Shown in pieces: positions 1 to 7,130 of a stretch of DNA of 64,000 bases. Both the position numbers and the translations under genes were made by a program. The stretch covers positions 310,001 to 374,000 of the forward strand of contig NZ_LZEW01000023.1 of the NCBI RefSeq assembly GCF_001676155.1, in the 5' to 3' direction. A model generated the notes under the pieces. The model was not told where the DNA came from and did no database searches. It saw nothing but the letters and a program-made list of their open reading frames with translations. The stretch's first letter is position 1. Every line of letters starts with the position of its first letter. This DNA is from Morganella psychrotolerans. Lineage in GTDB: Bacteria > Pseudomonadota > Gammaproteobacteria > Enterobacterales > Enterobacteriaceae.

Positions 1-777
1 CCTGACGGCACCGAACCAGACAGCATCCAGTGACGTGCCGCGTATCCAGTCTGCCAGCGCATCCGGCGAGAAATTCTCATTTTGAGAAAAACGGTTTATC
101 AGCCAGATCCGTAATGCGTCCTGTGGTGCTGATTTCCACATCCCCTGCGGGTGCCGGATCAGGCGGCTTATTGCGCTCAAATCCAGTGTATCACCGCTGT
201 TTAAGCCGGTTACGGCAGAGAAATGTGACCACCGGTGAACATTATCAGGCCCGACGGCCGCGCCCAGGAGCTGCCCGTCCGTTACAGCAATAACGCAATC
301 ACTGTATTCAGGTATGCAAGGTTCATGCTCACCCGGCGCTTTTATGCCAAAACCGCGGGCTCCGTCAGATTCGGTCAAAATAACATCAACCGAATTCTTT
401 TCTGCCAGCGCATTAATTTCGTCAGGGGAGAAGCCGCAAACCTTATTATTCTGCGGGCTCCAGCCTGCATAACAGGCAAACGATCCCCGTTTGATGACCG
501 AATCCGGTAACCGGGACGGGTGGCAGGCAAAAATGACGGGAAAGCCCTCGTCGGGCAGAAACATGTGGGTCGTTGTGGTGATCATCACCTTTTTCCCTAA
601 TTGAGAAAAAGCGCACGCCAGCCAGAACAGACAACTGGTTTTGCCGCCTGCGCCGACAATACTTATCACCATGGCGTGTCCGCCCGGATGTGTATCACAT
701 AACCGGCGCAGCGGTTCAGGTATAGTGGCGCAACTACGGGCAGGTATCCGGGTGTTCAGAGCACTTGTCATTGTCAT
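1..777 (-). CDS. yqeC: YqeC family selenium-hydroxylase accessory protein (3' end missing)
   Basis: The minus strand reads open for 259 codons from an ATG at 777 to the window edge, so the C-terminus is missing. A second ATG six bases in (771) is an alternative start. The N-terminal part has a P-loop (GAGGKTS, about residue 43) followed by TTTTH and, further on, an ESDGARG motif, as in the YqeC family of putative nucleotide-binding accessory proteins for selenium-dependent molybdenum hydroxylases. The family role is a prediction from gene neighbourhood, not a proven reaction. It is divergent from mocA with 59 bases between them, and it sits beside the ygfK-xdhD genes as its relatives do in other enterics, which supports a role in xanthine dehydrogenase maturation. 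No internal stop was found when the frame was read codon by codon. Confidence 0.85.
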   Translation of the reverse strand, partial: MTMTSALNTRIPARSCATIPEPLRRLCDTHPGGHAMVISIVGAGGKTSCLFWLACAFSQLGKKVMITTTTHMFLPDEGFPVIFACHPSRLPDSVIKRGSFACYAGWSPQNNKVCGFSPDEINALAEKNSVDVILTESDGARGFGIKAPGEHEPCIPEYSDCVIAVTDGQLLGAAVGPDNVHRWSHFSAVTGLNSGDTLDLSAISRLIRHPQGMWKSAPQDALRIWLINRFSQNENFSPDALADWIRGTSLDAVWFGAVR

Positions 778-836
778 CTCTAAGCCTTTGAATGTCGGTA
801 ACTTTTTAAAAACCATCAGCGGAGTTTACACCTATT

Positions 837-1511
837 ATGCCGTCTCACACGGCTTCAGCCGATACCGCGTTGTCTTATTTATCCTCTTCTGCATCATCTT
901 CTGTACCCTGGCTGCATGATTTGCCCGCGCCGCTCTGTCCGCAGGAAATAACGTGCATTGTGACTGCCGCCGGGCTTTCCTCACGGATGGGTGAGTGGAA
1001 AATGATGCTGCCGTGGGGCGATGGCACCAATACATTGCTGGATACCAGTCTGTACAATGCACTGCATTTTTGTCACCACATCATCCTGGTGACCGGCTAC
1101 CGGGGCACAGAGCTGGCAGCGCGTTATCAGTCAGTCAGCCGGATTCAGATTTTGCATAATCCGGATTTTGAAACCGGTCTGCTCTCCTCACAGCGCCTTG
1201 CTGCGCAGGCTGTGAGTACTCACTACTGTTTTCTGACTCACGGTGATGTGCCGTTTCTCACCCCTGATATCTGGCAGCAGTTATGGGCGCTGCGCAGTGA
1301 TGCCGCGCTGCTCCCCAGATACAAGCAAGTTCCGGGCCATCCCGTGTTGCTCTCCCGCGACTGCCTGCTGAATGCTCTGGCATTGCCGGAGGGCAGTAAT
1401 ATGAAAAAACGCCTGCTTGCCGGACCCCATTACTTCCTTGATATGGACAGCGATGCGGTGATAACCGACATCGACACCAGGGATGTTTATCAGCAGCATT
1501 ATCGCGTGTAA
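837..1511 (+). CDS. mocA: Molybdenum cofactor cytidylyltransferase-like protein (MocA/YgfJ)
   Basis: This 224-residue protein belongs to the MobA/MocA nucleotidyltransferase family, which transfers CMP to molybdopterin to make the cytosine dinucleotide form of the cofactor. The signature AAGLSSRMGEWKMMLPWG lies near residues 44-61, after an unusual serine-rich 35-residue N-terminal extension, and a GDVPF segment marks the metal/nucleotide site. A later internal start is possible, but no strong ribosome site precedes one. A GGAG lies 12 bases before the chosen ATG. It is divergent from yqeC and upstream of ygfK, so it probably supplies cofactor to XdhD. The family assignment is firm; the exact cofactor form is inferred. 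Confidence 0.85.
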   Translation: MPSHTASADTALSYLSSSASSSVPWLHDLPAPLCPQEITCIVTAAGLSSRMGEWKMMLPWGDGTNTLLDTSLYNALHFCHHIILVTGYRGTELAARYQSVSRIQILHNPDFETGLLSSQRLAAQAVSTHYCFLTHGDVPFLTPDIWQQLWALRSDAALLPRYKQVPGHPVLLSRDCLLNALALPEGSNMKKRLLAGPHYFLDMDSDAVITDIDTRDVYQQHYRV

Positions 1512-1688
1512 GGCATTTGCACACTATTACATCCGTCTCATTAATAACATTAACTGTTAATATGCTTTTGCCATTATCAATCTGATACAGATTTTCTTTT
1601 TTTTTGAGAATCTCATTCATATGTTAACCCCATAGTAATCAAGATGTTTTTTATTGATTCATATTCGCATTTAGCATGGTGCGAGCTG

Positions 1689-1731
1689 TTTCACACTTTG
1701 TCATTAATATTAGATTTGTCTCACACTTTTT
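1689..1731 (+). promoter_or_regulatory. Direct repeats upstream of the ygfK promoter (candidate enhancer sites)
   Basis: The sequence TCACACTTT occurs at 1691 and 1721, exactly 30 bases apart (about three helical turns), each with a T-rich context. The pair lies 40-70 bases upstream of the sigma-54 element at 1761. That is a normal place for binding sites of a sigma-54 activator. No regulator gene is identified here, so the role is inferred from spacing and position only. The rest of the 338-base gap after mocA shows no gene. Confidence 0.35.
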
Positions 1732-1760
1732 TTATCTCCCCGATGATGAATTGCGCTATC

Positions 1761-1776
1761 TGGCGTAATTGTTGCA
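1761..1776 (+). promoter_or_regulatory. Sigma-54 (-24/-12) promoter of the ygfK operon
   Basis: TGGCGTAATTGTTGCA matches the sigma-54 pattern TGGC-N7-TTGC(A/T) with exact spacing between the GG and GC elements. The expected transcription start is about 12 bases downstream of the GC, near 1787, some 60 bases before the ygfK start at 1850. This implies activation by a sigma-54 enhancer-binding protein, fitting nitrogen-poor conditions in which purines serve as a nitrogen source. Confidence 0.65.
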
Positions 1777-1849
1777 ACCGTTGAGTGTATACAGCTGCAT
1801 GTCCCGCTCCACCGGCATGCCCCCTCACATTGCAGCAAGGAGAGTATTT

Positions 1850-4800
1850 ATGGGAGATATAATGCGTCCCGTTCCGTTCGGTGAACTTCTGAACCGGATC
1901 TTTGAAGAATATAAGGCAAGTCGTTCTATTTTTGGGATCAATGAACGGCAATTTTACCGGAAAGCACAGCAGCACCCACTTCTGTCCGTATTTGGTGAAA
2001 CCTATGAGACGCCGATCGGCCCCGCAGCCGGTCCCCATACTCAGCTTGCACAAAATATTGTGGTGTCATGGCTTACCGGCGGTCGCTTTATCGAGGTGAA
2101 AACCGTTCAGATAATCGATACCCTGGAGCTGGAAAAACCCTGCATTGATGCGCAGGATGAATGTTTCAACACTGAATGGTCCACTGAATTTACCCTGCCG
2201 AAAGCCCACGATGAATATCTGAAAGCCTGGTTTGCCCTTCATTTATTAGAAGCCATTTTTGACCCGCGCACCAAAGGCGAAGCCAAATCCTTCATCTTTA
2301 ATATGAGTGTCGGGTATAACCTTGACGGAATTAAACAGCCGCGCATGCAGCAGTATATTCACGCCATGATGGATTCCTCTCAGTTACCGTCTTTCGCGCA
2401 GTACCGTGACGAAATGAAAGCCTTTATCTCCCGTCCGGGTTTCCTGGCAGAACTGGGATTAGAGAGCCGCAAAGCTGATCTGCTGGCAGTCGCCGACCTG
2501 GTTCCGGGTGATTTATCCAAAGGTGTGACACTTTCCACCATGCACGGTTGCCCGCCGGATGAAATTGAAGCTATCTGCCGCTATATGCTGGAAGAGAAGC
2601 ACATCAATACTTATGTGAAGCTGAACCCGACACTGCTCGGCTTTTCCCGCGTGCGTGAGATTCTCGATACCTGCGGATTTGATTATATCGGGCTGAGTGA
2701 GGAGTCTTTTTCACATGATCTGAAACTGGATCGCGCCCTGGAAATGTTACAGCGTCTGCTGGATCTCGGGAAAGAAGTGAAACGCGGCTTCGGCGTGAAG
2801 CTGACCAATACCCTCGGCACAGTGAATCACAAAGGTCGTCTGCCGGGTGAAGAGATGTATATGTCAGGGCGTGCTCTGTTCCCGCTCTCTATTAATGTTG
2901 CCGCCCTGCTTTCCCGCCACTTTGACGGCAAACTGCCTATTTCCTATTCAGGTGGTGCCAGTAAATTTAATATCCGCGATATTTTTGAGTCCGGTATCCG
3001 TCCGATCACCATGGCAACTGACCTGCTGAAACCAGGTGGTTACATGCGCCAGACAGAGTGTCTGAATGCACTGGAAGACTCAGATGCCTGGGGCATGACA
3101 CAGGTTGATGTGGGCAAACTGAATGCACTTGCTGAGCGCTCTGTCAGCATGGAATATACCCAGAAACACTGGAAATCAGACCAGGAAATTGATGCCGGTG
3201 GTCCGCTGCCGATGACAGACTGTTATGTCGCTCCTTGCGTAACCGCTTGTGCGATTAAGCAGGATATTCCTGAGTATATCCGCCTGCTGGGCGAAGGCCG
3301 CTACGCCGATGCACTGGAGCTGATTTATCAGCGCAATGCCCTGCCTGCCATCACCGGTCATATTTGTGATCACCAGTGCCAGTACAACTGTACCCGCCTG
3401 GATTATGAAAGTGCGCTGAATATCCGCGAGCTGAAAAAAATCGCCGTGGAAAAAGGCTGGAAAGAGTATAAAGCGCGCTGGCATAAACCCGCCGGAACCG
3501 GTGATAAAAACCCTGTCGCGGTGATTGGTGCCGGTCCTGCGGGTCTGGCTGCAGGGTATTTCCTCGCCCGCGCAGGTCATCAGGTGACTATTTTTGAAAA
3601 AGAAGCCAATGCGGGCGGTGTCGTCGCCAATATTATTCCGCATTTCCGTATTCCGCGTGAAACCATCGAACATGATATTCAGTTTGTTGCCGACCACGGT
3701 GTAAAATTTGAATACAGCTGCGACCCGACACTGACTGTCGATAAACTGCTGGAGCAGGGTTTCCATTATGTGCTGGTCGGGATCGGAACAGATAAAAACA
3801 GCGGCGTGAAACTCGCCGGTGATAACCGCAATGTCTACAAATCTCTGCCGTTCCTGCACGATTACAACAACAACGCGCCATTACAGATGGGTAAACACGT
3901 TGCGGTTATCGGTGCCGGTAATACCGCGATGGACTGCGCCCGCGCAGCCAAACGTATCGCCGGTGTACAGGATGTGACGGTTATCTACCGCCGCTCTCAG
4001 TCTGAAATGCCTGCCTGGCCGGAAGAGTATGAAGAAGCGGTTGAAGATGATGTGAAATTTATGTTCCTGCACAATCCGGAACAGTTTAATGCAGACGGCA
4101 CACTGCTGGTGCGCACCATGAAACTCGGTGAGCCGGATGAGTCAGGTCGCCGCCGCCCTGTGGCAACTGACGAAACGGTCACTCTGAAAATTGACAGCGT
4201 GATAACCGCCATCGGCGAGCAGCAGGACTGCGAAGCGTTATCACAAATCGGCGTGCCGATGGGTGATGACGGCTGGCCTGCGGTATACCGCAACAGCGGC
4301 GAAACCACCCGCGCGAATGTGTTCCTGATTGGTGATGTGCAAAGCGGTCCGTCCTCAATTGTTGCCGCTATCGGTGACGCCGGACATGCGGTGGATACCA
4401 TTCTTGAGCGCGAAAACATCCTTTCTCACTATGGTAATAAATACTGGCTCAATGCTGACCCGCAGGAAATCACTGACCGCAAAGGTGCAATAGCCGTGCA
4501 GATGGTAAACAGTGACGACCGCGAAGCCTTTGTGAAGCAGGAAGCACAGCGCTGCCTGGAATGTAATTACGTTTGTGCGAAATGTGTGGATGTCTGCCCG
4601 AACCGCGCCAATATGTCACTGGCAATCCCGGGCTTCCGTGACCGTTATCAGACACTTCACCTCGACGCGATGTGTAATGAGTGCGGCAACTGTGCGCAGT
4701 TCTGTCCGTGGCAGGGTAAGCCTTACAAAGACAAAGTCACTATCTTCAGCCTGCCGGAAGATTTCACCAACAGCACCAACCCGGGTTTCCTGGCTGACGG

Positions 4801-4960
4801 CGATAAATTTACCGTGCGTCTGGACGGCAATGTCTGCGAGATGAAACTGAACGGTAATGGTGAATTTACTGATGTTCCGCCGGAGCTGGAAGCGATGTGC
4901 CGCATTATGAGTCACGTCAACAAGCACTATCACTATCTGTTAGGCCGGGTGGAGGTATAA
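1850..4960 (+). CDS. ygfK: YgfK, large iron-sulfur flavoprotein of the purine/selenate reductase type
   Basis: This 1036-residue oxidoreductase carries, in order, a dihydropyrimidine-dehydrogenase-like TIM-barrel region, a cysteine-rich N-terminal cluster domain (CYVAPCVTAC and CDHQCQYNC), an FAD-binding site (GAGPAGLAAGYF), an NAD(P)H site (GAGNTAMDCA), and two C-terminal 4Fe-4S motifs (CLECNYVCAKCVDVCP and CNECGNCAQFCP). The start MGDIMRP is chosen because an AAGGAG lies seven bases upstream and the same N-terminus is familiar from enteric YgfK. An upstream in-frame ATG at 1769 would lie within or before the promoter leader. YgfK has been linked genetically to selenate reduction, but its neighbours point to electron transfer in purine breakdown. 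The stop is followed three bases later by ssnA, so the genes are cotranscribed. Confidence 0.93.
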   Translation: MGDIMRPVPFGELLNRIFEEYKASRSIFGINERQFYRKAQQHPLLSVFGETYETPIGPAAGPHTQLAQNIVVSWLTGGRFIEVKTVQIIDTLELEKPCIDAQDECFNTEWSTEFTLPKAHDEYLKAWFALHLLEAIFDPRTKGEAKSFIFNMSVGYNLDGIKQPRMQQYIHAMMDSSQLPSFAQYRDEMKAFISRPGFLAELGLESRKADLLAVADLVPGDLSKGVTLSTMHGCPPDEIEAICRYMLEEKHINTYVKLNPTLLGFSRVREILDTCGFDYIGLSEESFSHDLKLDRALEMLQRLLDLGKEVKRGFGVKLTNTLGTVNHKGRLPGEEMYMSGRALFPLSINVAALLSRHFDGKLPISYSGGASKFNIRDIFESGIRPITMATDLLKPGGYMRQTECLNALEDSDAWGMTQVDVGKLNALAERSVSMEYTQKHWKSDQEIDAGGPLPMTDCYVAPCVTACAIKQDIPEYIRLLGEGRYADALELIYQRNALPAITGHICDHQCQYNCTRLDYESALNIRELKKIAVEKGWKEYKARWHKPAGTGDKNPVAVIGAGPAGLAAGYFLARAGHQVTIFEKEANAGGVVANIIPHFRIPRETIEHDIQFVADHGVKFEYSCDPTLTVDKLLEQGFHYVLVGIGTDKNSGVKLAGDNRNVYKSLPFLHDYNNNAPLQMGKHVAVIGAGNTAMDCARAAKRIAGVQDVTVIYRRSQSEMPAWPEEYEEAVEDDVKFMFLHNPEQFNADGTLLVRTMKLGEPDESGRRRPVATDETVTLKIDSVITAIGEQQDCEALSQIGVPMGDDGWPAVYRNSGETTRANVFLIGDVQSGPSSIVAAIGDAGHAVDTILERENILSHYGNKYWLNADPQEITDRKGAIAVQMVNSDDREAFVKQEAQRCLECNYVCAKCVDVCPNRANMSLAIPGFRDRYQTLHLDAMCNECGNCAQFCPWQGKPYKDKVTIFSLPEDFTNSTNPGFLADGDKFTVRLDGNVCEMKLNGNGEFTDVPPELEAMCRIMSHVNKHYHYLLGRVEV

Positions 4961-4963
4961 ACC

Positions 4964-6293
4964 ATGCTGATCCTGAAAAATGCCACTATTGTTGAGTTTG
5001 AACCAACATCTGTCCGCGAAGGGACAGATATCGCCATCGACGGCGACAAAATTGTCGCCACCGGCAGCGGGCTGAGCTCCCGCTATCCGGGGTCGGAAAC
5101 CAAAGAGATGAACGGGCGCCTGGTGATGCCCGGGATTGTCTGCTCCCATAACCATTTTTATTCCGGTTTATCCCGCGGGATCATGGCGAATATCGCACCA
5201 AGCCCGGATTTTATTTCCACACTGAAAAATCTGTGGTGGCGGCTGGATCGCGCGCTGGATGAAGAGTCTCTTTATTACAGCGGGCTTATCTGCTCACTCG
5301 AGGCGATTAAAAGCGGCTGTACCGCGGTGGTCGATCACCATGCGTCACCTGATTATATCGCCGGTTCCCTGAAAACCCTGCGTGACGGCTTCCTGAAAGC
5401 CGGTTTGCGCGGCATAACCTGTTATGAAACCACTGATCGCAACGGCGGACTGAAAGAACTGGAAGCCGGTGTGGCAGAAAATATCGCCTTCGCAGAGCTT
5501 ATCGACAGTGAGCGCAAAAGCGGTAAATCCCGCTATCTGGTGGAAGCGCACATCGGGGCGCACGCGCCGTTCACCGTTGCTGATGAAGGTCTGGCAATGC
5601 TGCGCGATGCGATTAAAAAGACCGGGCGCGGGCTGCACATTCATGCGGCGGAAGACAGCTACGATGTCTCATTCAGTCATGACAAATACGGCAAAGACCT
5701 GCTGATCCGCCTGGATGAGTTTGATCTTATTGATGAAAAAACTCTTGTCGCACACGGACTGTATTTATCTTCCGCAGATATTGACCTGCTGAATAAAAAA
5801 AGATGGCTTCCTTGTTCACAACGCCCGCTCCAATATGAATAACCATGTCGGCTATAACCACCGCCTGGGTGATTACAACAATGTGGTGCTCGGCACAGAC
5901 GGTATCGGCTCTGATATGTTTGAAGAGCTTAAATTCGCCTTCTTCAAACACCGCGATGCAGGTGGTTCTATGTGGCCGGATAGCTTTACCCGCTTCCTGT
6001 GGAACGGCAACAGATTGCTGGCACGCAACTTCGGTAAACAGTTTGGTCGGGTGGAAGCCGGTTATCAGGCAGATTTAACCATTTGCGATTACATGCCGCC
6101 GACCCCGTTTGTCGGTGACAATCTGCCGGGTCATCTGGCGTTCGGATTAGGATCGTCAAGCGTTCACAGTGTGATGGTGGATGGTGTGATGGTCTATGAA
6201 GACAGACAGTTCCCGTTTGATATCGAACCAATTTTTGCCGATGCGCGCAAAGCCGCGAAGAAAATGTGGGCCCGGATGGACGCACTGAAATAA
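4964..6293 (+). pseudogene. ssnA: SsnA amidohydrolase, interrupted by a +1 frameshift
   Basis: The protein is a putative aminohydrolase of the chlorohydrolase family (SsnA), expected to act on a purine-related substrate. The first frame runs 4964-5842 and includes the metal-binding segment CSHNHFYSG. The second frame supplies the rest, including GTDGIGSDMF and a normal C-terminus ending at 6293. The frames join at an A7 tract (5795-5801): with six A the text reads LLNKKDGFLVHNARSNMNN and gives 442 residues, the usual length. The start has GGAGGT seven bases upstream. Either the gene is broken, the tract length is a sequencing error, or it is read by slippage. Everything else in the gene looks intact, so error or very recent mutation is most likely. 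Confidence 0.88.
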
Positions 6294-6303
6294 ATAAAAC
6301 CAT

Positions 6304-6326
6304 GGCCTGCGGTTATACCGCAGGCC
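6304..6326 (+). other. Perfect hairpin between ssnA and ygfM
   Basis: A perfect 10-base inverted repeat (GGCCTGCGGT / ACCGCAGGCC) with a TAT loop lies 11 bases after the ssnA stop and 24 bases before ygfM. No U-tract follows, so it is not a standard terminator. It may protect the upstream message from 3' exonucleases or set the ratio of the downstream subunits. Confidence 0.55.
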
Positions 6327-6350
6327 TGAAGAGCAATGTAGGGGTAACCC

Positions 6351-7127
6351 ATGATCGAACAATTTTTCCGTCCTGCCACTTTATCGCAGGCAACCGAGCT
6401 GAAAAACCGGTTTCAGGACAGTGCAGTCTGGCTTGCCGGTGGCAGTAAACTGAATGCCTTACTCACAAAAACCAGCCGCAATATCGCGATTTCGCTGTCT
6501 CTGCTGCCGCTGAAAACCATTGAATGGCAGGATGGCATTCTGCGTATCGGAGCTACTGTCACACTGGAAGCACTGCGTGAAAGCCCGCTGATCCCGCGCG
6601 CGCTGTATGACGCACTCGGTTTTGTTTATTCACGCCATATCCGCAACCAGGCAACTATCGGCGGGGAAATTGCCGCCTGCCAGCGCGAGCATGCGCTGCT
6701 GCCGGTTCTGCTGGTGCTGGATGCACAGGTACAGCTCGCCAACAGCAATGATGTTATTTCGCTGGAAAGCTACCTCGCTAAACCGGATGAGCGCCTGATC
6801 ACGCACCTGGTGCTACAGGATCCGTTCCGCCGCTGCGCGACGCGGACAATCCGTGAAACCGCCGATGGCTGGTCTGTTGTTACCGCCGCTGTCGCACTGA
6901 CCGGCAACAATGAGCAACGAATTGCGGTGGATGGTGTTGGTTGCGCGATTTCCCGTCTGTCACAAATTGAAGCAAAACAACTCAGTGGCGAAGCCCTGGA
7001 AAAAGCGGTCAGTCAGGCAATAAACCCGAAAGCTGACCTGACGGGCAGCGAAGAGTACAAACGCTATATCACCGGAATTTTAGTATCAGACCTGCTGACA
7101 GACTGCCGGCAAATGGGGGAGAAATAA
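6351..7127 (+). CDS. ygfM: YgfM, FAD-binding subunit of a molybdenum hydroxylase
   Basis: This 258-residue protein belongs to the FAD-binding domain family of molybdopterin dehydrogenases. It has an N-terminal nucleotide-binding part with LAGGSKLNALL and the segment RNQATIGGEIAACQ, where the GGE motif contacts FAD. It would pass electrons from the hydroxylase XdhD to an acceptor. It sits between ssnA and xdhD and ends three bases before xdhD begins, so the two subunits are translated together. An AGGGG lies upstream of the ATG. The length matches enteric YgfM proteins. Confidence 0.9.
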   Translation: MIEQFFRPATLSQATELKNRFQDSAVWLAGGSKLNALLTKTSRNIAISLSLLPLKTIEWQDGILRIGATVTLEALRESPLIPRALYDALGFVYSRHIRNQATIGGEIAACQREHALLPVLLVLDAQVQLANSNDVISLESYLAKPDERLITHLVLQDPFRRCATRTIRETADGWSVVTAAVALTGNNEQRIAVDGVGCAISRLSQIEAKQLSGEALEKAVSQAINPKADLTGSEEYKRYITGILVSDLLTDCRQMGEK

Positions 7128-7130
7128 CAG

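Noticed and set aside
446-634. Short minus-strand frame of 62 codons near the left edge as a separate gene
   Set aside because: The true gene is in another minus-strand frame, the 259-codon YqeC reading that runs off the window.
1258-1620. Minus-strand open frame of 120 codons over the end of mocA
   Set aside because: It is a shadow of mocA in another frame, with no homology or ribosome site.
3176-3859. Minus-strand open frame of 227 codons inside ygfK
   Set aside because: It lies fully within the well-conserved ygfK coding sequence and reads as an antisense shadow.
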